The notes under the pieces: generated by a model
What the model saw: only the letters and a program-made list of their open reading frames with translations
Databases searched by the model: none
Told to the model about the DNA's origin: nothing
Shown: positions 37,479 through 48,847 of the stretch, piece after piece
Position numbering within the stretch: position 1 is the first letter of the stretch
How the letters are laid out: every line of letters begins with the position of its first letter
Translations under genes and position numbers: made by a program
Source: Williamsia soli
GTDB taxonomy: Bacteria; Actinomycetota; Actinomycetes; Mycobacteriales; Mycobacteriaceae
NCBI RefSeq assembly: GCF_017377795.1
Contig: NZ_JAFRDR010000003.1
Span: 620,001-684,000, forward strand
Direction of reading: 5' to 3'
DNA length: 64,000 nt

Positions 37479-40400
37479 TCAGTTGGCCAGGTCATCGACG
37501 GTGGCTGACTCGTTGCGCGACAGGTTGATACCCAGGTTGGCCGCAGCCCGCTCCAGGTCCTCGTCGTCGCCATCACGCATCTCGATGGCGGCACCGTCGG
37601 AGCTGAGCACCTCGACGTTCAGGCACAGCGACTGAAGTTCCTTCAGCAGCACCTTGAACGATTCGGGGATACCCGGTTCCGGGATGTTCTCGCCCTTGAC
37701 GATGGCCTCGTACACCTTCACGCGACCGACGACGTCGTCCGACTTGATGGTGAGCAACTCCTGCAGCGTGTACGCCGCACCGTAGGCCTGCATGGCCCAG
37801 CACTCCATCTCGCCGAAACGCTGTCCACCGAACTGCGCCTTACCACCGAGCGGCTGCTGCGTGATCATCGAGTACGGCCCGGTCGAACGAGCGTGGATCT
37901 TGTCGTCGACCAAGTGGTGCAGCTTGATGATGTACATGTAGCCGACCGAGACCGGGTACGGGAACGGCTCGCCACTGCGACCGTCGAACAGGGTGGCCTT
38001 GCCGTCGGCATTGACCATCACCTCACCGTCACGGTTGGGAAGCGTCGAGCCCAGCAGGCCGTTCAGCTCCGCGTCCGTGGCGCCGTCGAACACCGGGGTG
38101 GCGGTGTTGGTGTTGGGCTCCACCGAGAGCATGTCCTCGGGCAGCTTCGACGCCCATTCAGGCGTCCCTTCCGCGACGTTGACGTTCCAGCCGGTCTTGG
38201 CGATCCACCCGAGGTGGGTCTCCAGGATCTGACCGATGTTCATACGACGCGGCACACCGTGGGTGTTCAGGATGATGTCGACCGGGGTGCCGTCGGGCAG
38301 GAAGGGCATGTCCTCGGCAGGAAGGATCTTGCCGATGACGCCCTTGTTGCCGTGACGGCCGGCGAGCTTGTCGCCGTCCTGGATCTTGCGCTTCTGGGCC
38401 ACGTACACCCGGACCAGCTCGTTGACACCGGGAGGCAGATCGTCGTCGTCATCACGCGAGAACACGCGGATGCCGATGACCTTGCCGGTCTCACCGTGCG
38501 GAACCTTCAGCGAGGTGTCGCGAACTTCTCGCGCCTTCTCACCGAAGATGGCGCGCAGCAGGCGCTCTTCCGGGGTCAGCTCGGTCTCGCCCTTCGGCGT
38601 GACCTTTCCGACCAGGATGTCGCCGTCACGAACCTCGGCACCGATACGGATGATGCCGCGCTCGTCGAGATCGGCGAGCACCTCATCGGAGACGTTCGGG
38701 ATGTCCCGGGTGATCTCCTCGGCACCGAGCTTGGTGTCGCGGGCGTCGATTTCGTGCTCTTCGATGTGAATCGAGGTGAGCACGTCCTCTTCGACCAGAC
38801 GCTGGCTCAGGATGATCGCGTCCTCGTAGTTGTGGCCTTCCCACGGCATGATCGCCACGAGCAGGTTCTTACCGAGGGCCATCTCACCTTGATCGGTGCA
38901 GGGTCCGTCGGCCAGGACCTGGCCGGTCTCCACGCGCTGACCCTCGTCCACGATCGGACGCTGGTTGGCGCAGGTGCCCTGGTTCGACCGGGCGAACTTG
39001 CGCATCCGGAACGTATCCCGGGTGCCGTCGTCCGCCATCACGGTGATGTAGTCGGCCGAGACCTCTTCGACCACGCCGGCCTTCGCCGAGATGATCACGT
39101 CACCGGCGTCGACAGCGGCACGCAACTCCATGCCGGTACCGACGAGCGGCGACTCGCTGCGCACCAGCGGCACCGCCTGACGCTGCATGTTCGCGCCCAT
39201 CAGGGCACGGTTGGCATCGTCGTGCTCGAGGAACGGGATCATGGCCGTGGCCACGGACACCATCTGCCGCGGGCTGACGTCCATGTACTGGACGTCCGTG
39301 ATCGGGACGTACTCGATCTCCGAGCCCTTCTTGCGGACCATGACGCGATCGTCGGTGAACCGGTTGTCGGCGCCGATCGGCGAGTTCGCCTGGGCCACGA
39401 GGTAACGATCTTCCTCGTCGGCGGTCAGGTAGTTGATCTCGTCGGTGACGGTTCCGTCGACGACCTTGCGGTACGGCGTCTCGATGAAGCCGAACGGGTT
39501 GACCCGGGCGTACACCGACAGCGAACCGATCAGGCCGATGTTCGGGCCTTCCGGGGTCTCGATCGGGCACATACGGCCGTAGTGGGACGGGTGGACGTCA
39601 CGGACTTCGAGGCCGGCACGCTCACGGGACAGACCGCCGGGGCCCAGCGCCGACAGGCGACGCTTGTGGGTCAGACCCGACAGCGGGTTGTTCTGGTCCA
39701 TGAACTGCGACAGCTGCGAGGTTCCGAAGAACTCCTTGATCGCGGCGACCACGGGACGGATGTTGATCAGGGTCTGCGGCGTGATGGCCTCGACGTCCTG
39801 GGTCGTCATACGTTCGCGGACCACACGCTCCATGCGGGACAGGCCCACGCGGATCTGGTTCTGGATGAGCTCGCCGACGGTACGCAGGCGGCGGTTACCG
39901 AAGTGGTCGATGTCGTCGACCTCGACCGGGACCTCGACGCCACCGGGCACGGTCATCGTGGTGGTGATGTTGGGATCGGCCTCGTGCAGACGCACCAGGT
40001 ACTCGACCGTCGCGACGATGTCCTCTTCGGTCAGCACCGGGGCGCCGGCCATCGGGTTCTCGACGAGGCCGAGCTTCTTGTTGACCTTGTAGCGGCCCAC
40101 CTTGGCCAGGTCGTAACGCTTCTCCTTGAAGAACAGGTTCTCCAGCAGGGTCTGCGCGGACTCCTTCGTGGGGGGCTCGCCCGGACGCAGCTTGCGGTAG
40201 ACCTCGAGCAGCGCCTCATCGGTGCCGGCGGTGTTGTCCTTCTCCAGCGTCGACATCATGATCTCGGAGAACCCGAAGCGCTCTTCGATCTGCTCCTTGG
40301 TCCAGCCGAGGGCCTTGAGGAGCACGGTCACCGACTGGCGACGCTTGCGGTCGATGCGGACACCGACGGTGTCGCGCTTGTCGACGTCGAACTCGAGCCA

Positions 40401-40967
40401 CGCACCACGGCCCGGGATGACCTTGACGCTGTGCAGCGTCTTCTCGGTCGTCTTGTCGATGTTGGCGTCGAAGTACACACCGGGGCTACGCACCAGCTGG
40501 CTCACGACGACACGCTCGGTGCCGTTGATGACGAAGCTGCCCTTGTCGGTCATGATCGGGAAGTCGCCCATGAAGACGGTCTGCGACTTGATCTCGCCGG
40601 TGTTGTTGTTGATGAACTCCGCGGTGACGAACAGCGGAGCCGCGTACGTCATGTCCTTGTCTTTGCACTCTTCGACGGAGGCCTTGACCTCGTCGAACCG
40701 AGGGTCGGAGAAGGACAGCGACATGGACCCGGAGAAGTCTTCGATCGGAGACAGTTCGGTGAGGATGTCCTCCAGACCGCCGGTAGGGTTTGCATCGCCG
40801 CGAGATGCAGCGCGCTCACGCCATTCCGCGGACCCGACCAGCCATTCGAAGGACTCGAGCTGCACATCAAGCAGTCCGGGTACTTCAAGGGGCTCGCTGA
40901 GCTTTGCGAACGAGGCGCGCCGAGGCGCACCTGGAATGGTTGAGGTGGACTGGCGGGAGACTGCCAA
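37479..40967 (-). CDS. rpoB: DNA-directed RNA polymerase subunit beta
   Basis: 1162 residues. The TTG start at 40967 has AAGGA seven bases upstream and matches the mycobacterial pattern (LAVSRQS); GTG 40985 is an alternative with no Shine-Dalgarno. [18 protein letters not shown] opens the protrusion. The rifampicin region (about 415-445: [29 protein letters not shown]) carries the wild-type Ser, Asp, His and Ser residues, so the product should be rifampicin-sensitive. Conserved [11 protein letters not shown] and the C-terminal clamp segments are present. Confidence 0.99.
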   Translation of the reverse strand: MAVSRQSTSTIPGAPRRASFAKLSEPLEVPGLLDVQLESFEWLVGSAEWRERAASRGDANPTGGLEDILTELSPIEDFSGSMSLSFSDPRFDEVKASVEECKDKDMTYAAPLFVTAEFINNNTGEIKSQTVFMGDFPIMTDKGSFVINGTERVVVSQLVRSPGVYFDANIDKTTEKTLHSVKVIPGRGAWLEFDVDKRDTVGVRIDRKRRQSVTVLLKALGWTKEQIEERFGFSEIMMSTLEKDNTAGTDEALLEVYRKLRPGEPPTKESAQTLLENLFFKEKRYDLAKVGRYKVNKKLGLVENPMAGAPVLTEEDIVATVEYLVRLHEADPNITTTMTVPGGVEVPVEVDDIDHFGNRRLRTVGELIQNQIRVGLSRMERVVRERMTTQDVEAITPQTLINIRPVVAAIKEFFGTSQLSQFMDQNNPLSGLTHKRRLSALGPGGLSRERAGLEVRDVHPSHYGRMCPIETPEGPNIGLIGSLSVYARVNPFGFIETPYRKVVDGTVTDEINYLTADEEDRYLVAQANSPIGADNRFTDDRVMVRKKGSEIEYVPITDVQYMDVSPRQMVSVATAMIPFLEHDDANRALMGANMQRQAVPLVRSESPLVGTGMELRAAVDAGDVIISAKAGVVEEVSADYITVMADDGTRDTFRMRKFARSNQGTCANQRPIVDEGQRVETGQVLADGPCTDQGEMALGKNLLVAIMPWEGHNYEDAIILSQRLVEEDVLTSIHIEEHEIDARDTKLGAEEITRDIPNVSDEVLADLDERGIIRIGAEVRDGDILVGKVTPKGETELTPEERLLRAIFGEKAREVRDTSLKVPHGETGKVIGIRVFSRDDDDDLPPGVNELVRVYVAQKRKIQDGDKLAGRHGNKGVIGKILPAEDMPFLPDGTPVDIILNTHGVPRRMNIGQILETHLGWIAKTGWNVNVAEGTPEWASKLPEDMLSVEPNTNTATPVFDGATDAELNGLLGSTLPNRDGEVMVNADGKATLFDGRSGEPFPYPVSVGYMYIIKLHHLVDDKIHARSTGPYSMITQQPLGGKAQFGGQRFGEMECWAMQAYGAAYTLQELLTIKSDDVVGRVKVYEAIVKGENIPEPGIPESFKVLLKELQSLCLNVEVLSSDGAAIEMRDGDDEDLERAAANLGINLSRNESATVDDLAN

Positions 40968-41170
40968 GATATGTCCTTCCAACACGAATTACTCGTAGTG
41001 CCTAGGTGGTGTTTCGCTGCTGTACGACCTGGTCAACGGCGATCACCCGAGGCTCCACGTTTGTGTGGTCGGAAGGTGAAATCGTGAGGTGGACAGGAGG
41101 CAGCCAGCGCAACGTCCAACTGTACCAGAAAAAGGGCGCACGTAAACAACCCCTTTTGGTTACTGCGAAC

Positions 41171-41199
41171 AGACTGCAACCAAGACGGCCCTGCGTCAA
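41171..41199 (-). promoter_or_regulatory. Candidate rpoB promoter
   Basis: On the minus strand TTGACG (41194-41199) and CAGTCT (41171-41176) are 17 bp apart in the 277-bp region before rpoB. A second option is TTGTTT (41144-41149) with TACAGT (41119-41124), 19 bp apart. The rest of the leader shows no clear structure. Confidence 0.35.
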
Positions 41200-41244
41200 G
41201 AGGAACGCGCGGATAGGTTGGTAAAAAAGTCTGCGGCGTCCGGG

Positions 41245-42162
41245 TTAAAAATCAGAGATGCGGCTGATGAGCCACTGCCCGTCGACCTTCTGCAGTCCGA
41301 CGTCCACGCGCGCGAGATTGGGAGTGCCCAGAACTGCGACGCCCTGCTGGGTGTTGCTCAGCACGAAGGTCCCGATCACGTTGGCGCGGGTGTCGTCCAT
41401 GTTGCTGATCCCGATGAGGTCGACCTTGCACTCTGCGCCCTGCCCGGTCTGGGTGGCCAGATCCCGGTTGGCCTGCAGGTACTCGTTGAACTCGTTGATG
41501 TACTCACCCGTCAGTGCTGCCTTCGCGCGCGCGGCCCAGTCGTCGAACTTCACCGGGTCCACACCCAGGACGGTGCACATCCGCTCACCGGCCTGCGCCT
41601 TGAGCTCGCTGGTGGCCGCGGCATCGAGAAAAGCGTCATTCGACTCGGTCTTCGCGCCTGGCTTGAACGCGAGTACGACGGCCAGGACCGCGAACACCAC
41701 GGCCACGGTCGCCACCGCGGCGACCTTGCGCCAGGTGAGGAACCCACTGCGAGTCTTCGTCGCAGCTGTACCCTTCGCTGTCGGACGCCCCTCCGGGCCG
41801 GCGACGCTCTCATCGTCCCGTCCGGGCTTCTTCAGGGATGCACTCTTGGCCACGGGCCGACTCTTGCGGCCGCCCTTGTCGAGCGACACGGTGTCGTCGG
41901 CGACAGCAGCCGACGGCTCCGCGACATCTGCAGCTTTCGCTTCCCCGTCGTCGGCTGCCACCGCGTCGGCTGCCACCGCATCAGGTGCCACGGCGTCAGC
42001 TCCCTCGGGGGCCGCCTGGCCGGTCTCGACGGCTGTGGTCTCGGCGACCTCGTCCTCGGCGCCGCTGCGCACCTTACCCTTGGCCGGGCCGCTGCCTGCG
42101 ACACGGATCTTGCCGCGCGGCCCGGCCGGTCGGCCGGGTCTGCGGGGTGGCTGGTTGGTCAT
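41245..42162 (-). CDS. Mce-associated membrane protein, second
   Basis: 305 residues. A long disordered Ala/Asp/Lys-rich cytosolic part (1-140, with short VAADA repeats near 56-71) precedes one membrane helix at 146-167, and the rest is an extracytoplasmic NTF2-like Mas domain (AATSELKAQAGERMCTVLG, YINEFNEYLQANRDLATQ). Such proteins stabilise MCE complexes in mycobacteria. It is the last gene of the mce operon, and its ATG overlaps the stop of the first Mas gene (TGATG). Confidence 0.82.
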   Translation of the reverse strand: MTNQPPRRPGRPAGPRGKIRVAGSGPAKGKVRSGAEDEVAETTAVETGQAAPEGADAVAPDAVAADAVAADDGEAKAADVAEPSAAVADDTVSLDKGGRKSRPVAKSASLKKPGRDDESVAGPEGRPTAKGTAATKTRSGFLTWRKVAAVATVAVVFAVLAVVLAFKPGAKTESNDAFLDAAATSELKAQAGERMCTVLGVDPVKFDDWAARAKAALTGEYINEFNEYLQANRDLATQTGQGAECKVDLIGISNMDDTRANVIGTFVLSNTQQGVAVLGTPNLARVDVGLQKVDGQWLISRISDF

Positions 42163-42809
42163 CAGTTTCCTCCCGGCGCGGTGGTGGCGGGCGCAGGAAC
42201 TGCGGAGGGGTCGGCGGGCGCGGGTGCGCCGGCCGGGTCCTGCAGTGCGAACGCATCGAGAGGCTGGATGTCCGAGGCCTTCCAGGTGCCGTCCACCTTG
42301 CGGACTCCGACCGAGAAACCCGACTGCAGGGTCACCGGTTCCTGATTCGCCACCGAGCGCACCGACTCGACGTAGACGATCACCTTCGCCGTCTCGTCTT
42401 CTTTGTTGAACTCCACGACCCCACTGCGCACGATCGACGACGTCAGCTTCGCCGAGGCGCCGCCGTTTGCCTCACCTTCGGCGACCAGCTGCTGGAACGT
42501 CTCCGGGGTCACCTGATTCGCCGCTTCGTCGACGAGCGACGAGTTGAGCTGTTCTCGGTACGCGGTCATGTTCGCGGGATCGATGTTGGTGACGTTCAGC
42601 ATCACCTGCTCGGCACCGTCCTGGGCATCGTCGCGGGCCTGCTGCGTGGCCTGGACGTTGAACTTGGCGTCGTACCACTGGTATCCGAAGACGCCGGTGC
42701 ACACCACTGCGGCTACGAGTCCGACCACCGCCAGGGCAGCCGAGATCCGCAGCCACAGCCGCCTTGAACCTAGACGTCGCTGTCGGCCGGGCTTGGGTTT
42801 GTCAGTCAT
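42162..42809 (-). CDS. Mce-associated membrane protein, first
   Basis: 215 residues: a short basic N-terminus, one membrane helix at about 19-43, and an outer Mas/NTF2-like domain (WYDAKFNVQATQQARDDA onwards, VVEFNKEDETAKVIVYV). It follows mceF by 64 bp and overlaps the next Mas gene by one base. It is probably an accessory of the MCE lipid importer. Confidence 0.82.
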   Translation of the reverse strand: MTDKPKPGRQRRLGSRRLWLRISAALAVVGLVAAVVCTGVFGYQWYDAKFNVQATQQARDDAQDGAEQVMLNVTNIDPANMTAYREQLNSSLVDEAANQVTPETFQQLVAEGEANGGASAKLTSSIVRSGVVEFNKEDETAKVIVYVESVRSVANQEPVTLQSGFSVGVRKVDGTWKASDIQPLDAFALQDPAGAPAPADPSAVPAPATTAPGGN

Positions 42810-42873
42810 CGCCCGCCCAAGGTACACACTCCGCCTGAGAGGTCGATCCGCGCCGTCTGCGCCGCCACCCAGA

Positions 42874-44115
42874 TCACTTGTCGCGCACGCCAAGAAGGAA
42901 CGCGATCTGTTCCGCAATGGGGTTGAGGTTGAGGGTGTCGGGCATCTTCTTCGGGTTGTCGTCCCACGGCTGCGGGATGTTCGGGTTCGAGTAGACCGAG
43001 CGGGCCGCACCGCGAACATCAGTCGGATTTCCCTGCGCGACAGTACATTTCGCGTCAGTATTGAACGGGAAGTCGTCGTAGTTGATGTCGAAGTCGGGGT
43101 TCTTCCGCTTCTCCTCGGCGATGATGTCCTCGGTGCCCTCGTAGCCGAGCGTGCACGCAGGCGGGTTGTTCACCTCGAGCACGATGCCGAAGTGAATGGT
43201 GCCGTCGCCCGGCGCCGGGCTGTAGCTACCGCTCGAGAGCGCCGACAGCAACGCCAGGGACGGACTCACCGCGAAGAACGTGGGCGAAATCGTCCGGACG
43301 TCTTCGGCGAGGTTGCGGACAACGGTGGTGATGTCGCCGCCGCTGTCCTGCAACAGCCGGGAGATCTGCGTGGCGCTGGTCGTACCGGTCGTGAGCAGTC
43401 TCCGGATGGCCGGGTCGGAGGCCTGCAGCGTCTGGGTGATCAACTTCAGATTGCTCGACCACGCCAGGATCTCGTCTGACTGTTCGGCCTGCGTCCCGAG
43501 CACCACATCGCTGTTCTGGATCAGCGAGATGGTCTCGGGCAGATTGTCCACCCCGGCCTGGGACAGGTTGGTCAGCGAGTCGATCAGCGAGCGCAGATTG
43601 TCGGCGTTGCCGTTGAACGCATTGCCCAACTCGGTCACCACCGTCGTCAGGTCCTCCACCGGGATCGAGTCGGTGAAGTCGACCGCCGACTTGAGGACCC
43701 CGTCGAGCGCTGGGGGGACGTCGGTGTCGGTGATGACGGAATTGTTCTTCAGGTACGGCCCCTCGTTGCTCGTCGGGCGCAGATCGACGTATTGCTCGCC
43801 GATCGCCGACCGGTTCGCGACGACAGCCATGGCCGAGTCGGGAATCTTCGGGCCGTCGGAGTCGAGGATCAGAGCCACTTCGACACCGTCCGGCAAGAGC
43901 GTCAGCGCACCGACGCGACCGACCGGCACACCCTGGTAGGTGACCTCACCGTTGGTGAAGATGCCGCCGGAATCGGTGAACTCGGCCTTCACCGTGTACG
44001 AGCCGATACCGACGAGACGGTCGAGTTTGGCGTACGTGGCACCGACGTAGACGATGGCGACCACACCGACGATCACGAAGATGGCGAGCTGCCACTTGAC
44101 CAGTTTCGAGATCAC
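42874..44115 (-). CDS. mceF: MCE family protein MceF
   Basis: 413 residues: one N-terminal membrane helix (8-28), an MlaD/MCE domain at about 38-115 (YTVKAEFTDSGGIFTNGEV, GVPVGRVGAL), a long helical MCE-specific region and a C-terminal tail. One of six non-identical subunits forming the periplasmic lipid channel. The start overlaps the mceE stop by four bases. Confidence 0.92.
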   Translation of the reverse strand: MISKLVKWQLAIFVIVGVVAIVYVGATYAKLDRLVGIGSYTVKAEFTDSGGIFTNGEVTYQGVPVGRVGALTLLPDGVEVALILDSDGPKIPDSAMAVVANRSAIGEQYVDLRPTSNEGPYLKNNSVITDTDVPPALDGVLKSAVDFTDSIPVEDLTTVVTELGNAFNGNADNLRSLIDSLTNLSQAGVDNLPETISLIQNSDVVLGTQAEQSDEILAWSSNLKLITQTLQASDPAIRRLLTTGTTSATQISRLLQDSGGDITTVVRNLAEDVRTISPTFFAVSPSLALLSALSSGSYSPAPGDGTIHFGIVLEVNNPPACTLGYEGTEDIIAEEKRKNPDFDINYDDFPFNTDAKCTVAQGNPTDVRGAARSVYSNPNIPQPWDDNPKKMPDTLNLNPIAEQIAFLLGVRDK

Positions 44116-45455
44116 GGGGCACCTCCAGGCTGCGTCGTCGTGGATTGCGTGCCCGAACCCTGCCCGACTGCTCCGGAGAGCAGCGCGAGGGGGGCCTGCA
44201 GGAAGCTGTGCTCAGCGCGGTCCTCGGGCATCAGTGCGTACTGGCCACCCGACGGCGGGGTGTTGGGTCCCGGTCTCGCGTTGGGCAACGGCAGCAGGGT
44301 GATCGTCGGCCACCCGAGCCGCGGGCCGTTGCCGTTGTAGTACGGGTTCTGCGGATCGATGATCGGCGTCGGGCCCGTCTTGGGCGGGCTGTACACCGGT
44401 TCACCTTGACCGACACCGAGCGCCTCGAGCTGGTTGAGCAACCGCAGGTCGAGATTGGCGAACAGGTTGGTCGAGTCACCCTTGACGCCCGGCAGCAGAG
44501 CATCCGGGAACGGGTAGGTGAACAGCAGCGGCGACGCGGTGATCAGATCCGGCGCTGCGCCGGCCAATGCCTGCAGCGTGGGCCGCAACGCCTTGAGATC
44601 GGTGATGATCTCTTCACGGGCCGTCCCGAGCACCTGCACACCCACCTGGCCCAGCCGGTCGACCTGCTGCAACATGGTCACGAACTGCGGCCGCTGCTCT
44701 TCGAGAACGGCGATGCCTCGCGGCAACTCGTCGAGAACCCGGTTGATCTGATCGGTCTGACTGCGCGCACGGTTCGACAATTTGTCGAGGCCGTCCAGTG
44801 CGGTGACGATGTTCTCTTTTTGCTCGTCGAGACCGTTGATGAGCCGAGCAGTCTCGTTGAGCAGACCCTTGACCTCGCTCTCGCGGCCTTCGAGGGCATC
44901 GTTCAGCTCGTCCACGATCGGCTTGAGCTGGTTGAGGCCGCCGCCATTGAGCAGCAGCGACAGCGCACCGAGAACCTGCTCGACGTCGGTCGCGGTGCGG
45001 GTCCGGCAGTCGGGCGCCCCCACCTCGGGGCAGCCGATGACCTGAGCGGGGTTCTGGCGTGGCAGATCGGCGTTCTTTTCGGGATCTTCGAGCGCGACGT
45101 ACTTCTCACCCAGCAGGTTGGTCTGCTGGACCTCCGCCATGGCCTTGTCCGACAGGTCGACACTGTTCTGCACCTCGATGGCGACCTCGGCCGTCCACTG
45201 GTCCGGCGCGACCTTGATCTCGGTCACGCGCCCGACCTGGATGCCGTTGAACTTCACCGTCGCCTGCGGAACCAGGTCCAGCACGTCGGTGAACTGCAGC
45301 TTGTACGTCCGTGGGTTGTCGCCGACCGACACCCCACCGGGCAACGGAACCGACTGCAGGCCCTGCGTTCCGCAACCGGCGATCGCGATGACCGCGGCAC
45401 CGATCATGGCGGCGGCACCGGCTTTGTGGACCGTCGCGCGTCTGGGTGATCTCAT
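44112..45455 (-). CDS. mceE: MCE family lipoprotein MceE (LprK type)
   Basis: 447 residues. The signal ends in a lipobox IAGC with Cys28, the hallmark of the MceE position. The MCE domain is near 45-125 (YKLQFTDVLDLVPQATVKFNGIQVGRV), followed by a long alpha-helical region and a Pro-rich tail. It is lipid-anchored, unlike the other five subunits, and coupled to its neighbours by one- and four-base overlaps. Confidence 0.93.
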   Translation of the reverse strand: MRSPRRATVHKAGAAAMIGAAVIAIAGCGTQGLQSVPLPGGVSVGDNPRTYKLQFTDVLDLVPQATVKFNGIQVGRVTEIKVAPDQWTAEVAIEVQNSVDLSDKAMAEVQQTNLLGEKYVALEDPEKNADLPRQNPAQVIGCPEVGAPDCRTRTATDVEQVLGALSLLLNGGGLNQLKPIVDELNDALEGRESEVKGLLNETARLINGLDEQKENIVTALDGLDKLSNRARSQTDQINRVLDELPRGIAVLEEQRPQFVTMLQQVDRLGQVGVQVLGTAREEIITDLKALRPTLQALAGAAPDLITASPLLFTYPFPDALLPGVKGDSTNLFANLDLRLLNQLEALGVGQGEPVYSPPKTGPTPIIDPQNPYYNGNGPRLGWPTITLLPLPNARPGPNTPPSGGQYALMPEDRAEHSFLQAPLALLSGAVGQGSGTQSTTTQPGGAP

Positions 45456-46720
45456 CAGTTCTCACCCTCCAGTCCTGGATCGGGAATGCCTGGCACCGTC
45501 CCCGGGACGGGGCCACTGCGCTGCTGGTTCTCGGTGCTGAAGATGCCGAACGGGAGATTCAGGGTCGGCGTCTTGATGCCGTCCTGGATCTGGTCGGCAA
45601 CGTTGGTGCACTGGTCGATGAGCGGTCGCAGCGTCTTGCTGAACTCCACGAACGCTGGGTCCCCTGGCTTGAGCTGTCCCAGATCGAGCAGCCCACACTG
45701 AGCTCCCAGCAGGTCCTGGAGTTCGGGCAGCGTCAGGTGCAGGTCGAGCGTTCCCGACTCCGCGTTGTACGCGTTCACCAGGTTCGACAGAGCCAACGGC
45801 AGCGACGTCAGGATTTCTTTCTGGTACTCCTTCGTGTCCACCAGGGTCTGGGTGGTCGGGATCAGCTCACTGACCCGCGCGCCCAGGGACTCCCGGTTGT
45901 CCTCGACGAAGCCGGCGACGTCACCGAGCGCGATGGACAGCTTGTCCAGCGCGGTCCCGAGCTGATCGCGTTCACCGGCGAGGAACGTCGTGAAATCAGC
46001 CATCTGGGTGTTGAATCGGCGCACCTGTGCGTCATTGCGGGCAAGCATGCCGACAAAGCTGTCGAGGTTCTTGATGGTGTCGACGAGATTTCCCCGAGAT
46101 TCGTTCAGGGTGTTGGCGGCCTTGGTCAGGCCGCTGATCGTCTCGTTGAGCGCCTCGCCGTTGCCGGCCAGGTTCTCCGCACCCGTGGTCACCAGTTCGG
46201 AGACCGCCCCGTTCTTGTTGGCACCCTCGGGCCCCAGCGAATCCGACAGCTTCTGCACCGAGGCGTAGAGCTCGTCGACCTCGACCGGAACCATTGTCTT
46301 GTCGAGCTGGAGCGTGAAGTCCTGCGGCGCCTTCGGCCCACGGACATAGACCGGGGTCAGCTGCACGTAGCGGTCTGCCACCACGGACGGGGTCACCTGG
46401 ACGGCGCCCACGTCCTTCGGCAGCGAGACATCGCCTTGCACGGTCATCTCGACCTTCACGCGCTCGCCTTCGGGGGTCACCTTGCTGACCGTGCCCACCG
46501 GCACGCCGAGCACCCGCACGTCGCTGCCGTCGTAGATACCGACGCTGCTCTGGAAGTACGCCGTGATCTTGGTGGCGGTGACCCGTTGGAACACCCACCA
46601 CAGCGAACCGGCGACCAGCAGGGCGAGGATCAGCCCGATCACCAGGAACACGATGTGCCGTGGCGTGAACCACCGCCCCGGTCCGCGGGTGTCCTGCATG
46701 TTGCTTGCCGACGTCATCAT
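45455..46720 (-). CDS. mceD: MCE family protein MceD
   Basis: 421 residues: membrane helix at 23-43, MCE domain at about 50-130 ([23 protein letters not shown]), then a long coiled helical region ([20 protein letters not shown]) and a Pro/Gly-rich C-terminus. Fourth MCE subunit; overlaps mceC by four bases and mceE by one. Confidence 0.92.
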   Translation of the reverse strand: MMTSASNMQDTRGPGRWFTPRHIVFLVIGLILALLVAGSLWWVFQRVTATKITAYFQSSVGIYDGSDVRVLGVPVGTVSKVTPEGERVKVEMTVQGDVSLPKDVGAVQVTPSVVADRYVQLTPVYVRGPKAPQDFTLQLDKTMVPVEVDELYASVQKLSDSLGPEGANKNGAVSELVTTGAENLAGNGEALNETISGLTKAANTLNESRGNLVDTIKNLDSFVGMLARNDAQVRRFNTQMADFTTFLAGERDQLGTALDKLSIALGDVAGFVEDNRESLGARVSELIPTTQTLVDTKEYQKEILTSLPLALSNLVNAYNAESGTLDLHLTLPELQDLLGAQCGLLDLGQLKPGDPAFVEFSKTLRPLIDQCTNVADQIQDGIKTPTLNLPFGIFSTENQQRSGPVPGTVPGIPDPGLEGEN

Positions 46721-47751
46721 TGTCCGGCCACCGTTCCGCCACCGTTCGCCAGTTGCTCTTGCTGAACAGGGAGTCGTGTCGTGTTCTGCTGCGGCAGTGC
46801 CGGCGGAAGCAGGTTCGTCACCACAGAATCGAACCAGCGGCCGCTACCCAGCACGTTGGCGTACAGGCGATAGAAGGGTGCCATGTACGTCAGCGACTGC
46901 CGCAGGTTCTCGTTCTGGTCGTTGAGGATCTCGATCACCTGGCGCAGGGTCTCCAGCGTGGGACCGATCTGCTCCTGGTTGTCCTTGACGATTCCCGTCA
47001 ACGTGTCGGACAGCGTGATGGTGCTCGAGAGGAGTACCGAGATCGCCTGCTGCCGATTGTTCAATTCCCCGAGCAGTTCGCCCGCACCGGAGATCAGTCG
47101 CTCGAATTCCTGGTTGCGATCCGCCAGTAGCTTCGAGGTGTCCGCGGTGGCGGCGAGAAGCTCCTGCACCTTCTGGTCACGGCTGGCGATGGTCTCCGAG
47201 AGGCGGGTGAGGCCGTCGAGTGACGACCGAAGATCCGCCGGGGTCCCGGAGAACGCGTCCGACAGCGTTCGCATGCTGGTTGCCAGCTGATTGGTGTCGA
47301 GTTCCTCGACCTGATCGGCGGCATCGGAGAACGCCTCGATGACGTCGTACGGCGACGTGGTCCGATCCAGCGGAATGACCTTCTTCGGATCCGCCAATTC
47401 GTTACCCGCCGGGTCGAGGGCGATGTACTTCTGGCCCAGCACGGTCTTGATCTGGATCGAGGCCGACGTCTGGTTGCCGATCCAGGCCTTGTCGACCTGC
47501 ATGTCCACTCGTACGCGGTCGCCTTTGAGCTCGACCTTGCGTACGTTGCCGACCTTGACGCCGGCGACTCGGACCTCGGCGCCGGATTGGAGGCCGGCCG
47601 CTTCGGAGAAGTCGGCCTTGTAAATGATGCCCGCGCCGATCAACGGCAGGGACTGCAGAAAGAACGCCGACGTCGACAACATCAGCAGGATCAAGATGCC
47701 GATGAATCCGATGGTGACAGGACTGCGCTTGATGGTTCGTCGATCGGTCAT
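46717..47751 (-). CDS. mceC: MCE family protein MceC
   Basis: 344 residues: membrane helix at about 12-32, MCE domain at about 40-120 ([37 protein letters not shown]) and a helical C-terminal region. Third subunit of the lipid channel; 28 bp after mceB. Confidence 0.92.
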   Translation of the reverse strand: MTDRRTIKRSPVTIGFIGILILLMLSTSAFFLQSLPLIGAGIIYKADFSEAAGLQSGAEVRVAGVKVGNVRKVELKGDRVRVDMQVDKAWIGNQTSASIQIKTVLGQKYIALDPAGNELADPKKVIPLDRTTSPYDVIEAFSDAADQVEELDTNQLATSMRTLSDAFSGTPADLRSSLDGLTRLSETIASRDQKVQELLAATADTSKLLADRNQEFERLISGAGELLGELNNRQQAISVLLSSTITLSDTLTGIVKDNQEQIGPTLETLRQVIEILNDQNENLRQSLTYMAPFYRLYANVLGSGRWFDSVVTNLLPPALPQQNTTRLPVQQEQLANGGGTVAGQ

Positions 47752-47779
47752 GCGGTCACCCCCCTGGTCGTCGTGTTGG

Positions 47780-48847
47780 TCACGGTGGATCCTCGTTCGC
47801 CCAGCAGCGGGTCGCTGCGCTCGTGTACAGGACGTGGTTGATGTCCGGCAGCGGGATCAGCGGCTGCGTGAGCAGGTTGCTCTGACCGTTCCCCGCCGTG
47901 ACGTCGAGACCACAGAGATAGAACTGGAACCATGAACCGAAGGTCGCTGCCCGGCCGATCTTCTGGAGCTTGATCGGCAGGGTGGTCAGCGTCTGCTTGA
48001 TCTCGTCCTGCCGTTCGACGACGGTTTGTCCGAGGTCGTTCAGTGCTGCGATCGATCCCTGGATGGCGGGCCGGGTCGGCTGCAGGATCGAGGCGGTCAC
48101 GGCCGTCAGGTTGGACAGTGACGTGATCGCCGATCCGACCGACTCCTTCTGGTTCGCCAGCCCGGTGACGAACTTCTCTGTGTTCGTCAACAGCTGGGTG
48201 AACTGGTCGTCGTGCTCGTTGAGGTTCTTGAGGACGACGTTCAGGTTGTCGATCAGCTGCCCGATGACCTGATCGCGGTCCGCGATCGTGTTGGTCAGGC
48301 TCGCGGTGTCACGGACCAGCTCGGAGATGGTCCCGCTCTCACCCTGGAAGACCTTGATGATCTCGGCCGACAGTTTGTTCACGTCGTCCGCGGTCAGCTG
48401 CTGGAACAGCGGACGGAAGCCGTTGAACAGTTCGGTGAGATTGATCGCCTCGGTGGTCTGGGACAGACCGATCGTCGTGCCGCCACCGATGGTGTCGGCC
48501 GTGTCGCCCGGACCCTTCTCGAGTGAGAGGTAGCGCTGACCGGTCAGGTTACGGAGTTTGATCGCGACCCGGACACCGGCAGGGAGTTCACCGCGGTCCA
48601 CCGAGAAAGCCACTTCTGCCTTGTCGCGGTCGACGATCTCGACGCCACTGACCTGACCGACGCGGACGCCGGCGATCCGGACGTCGTCGCCCGGGGCCAC
48701 CTGCGTGGCGTCGGTGAACACCGCCTTGAAGTCCGTACCGCCTCCGGCACCGCCGTTGGCGACGGCGAACCCGAGGACTGCGGTGGCGAACACCGTGACC
48801 ACTGCGAAGATGATCAGCTTGATGAGCGGTCCGACCAAACTCTTCAT
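47780..48847 (-). CDS. mceB: MCE family protein MceB
   Basis: 355 residues: membrane helix at about 9-30, MCE domain at about 38-120 (FKAVFTDATQVAPGDDVRIAGVRVGQV), helical region with NLNEHDDQFTQLLTNTEKFV, and two C-terminal Cys. Second subunit; its ATG overlaps the mceA stop by four bases. Confidence 0.92.
   Translation of the reverse strand: MKSLVGPLIKLIIFAVVTVFATAVLGFAVANGGAGGGTDFKAVFTDATQVAPGDDVRIAGVRVGQVSGVEIVDRDKAEVAFSVDRGELPAGVRVAIKLRNLTGQRYLSLEKGPGDTADTIGGGTTIGLSQTTEAINLTELFNGFRPLFQQLTADDVNKLSAEIIKVFQGESGTISELVRDTASLTNTIADRDQVIGQLIDNLNVVLKNLNEHDDQFTQLLTNTEKFVTGLANQKESVGSAITSLSNLTAVTASILQPTRPAIQGSIAALNDLGQTVVERQDEIKQTLTTLPIKLQKIGRAATFGSWFQFYLCGLDVTAGNGQSNLLTQPLIPLPDINHVLYTSAATRCWANEDPP

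Noticed and set aside
40968-40985. GTG at 40985 as rpoB start
   Set aside because: It lacks a ribosome site, whereas TTG 40967 has AAGGA at the right distance and matches the known mycobacterial start.
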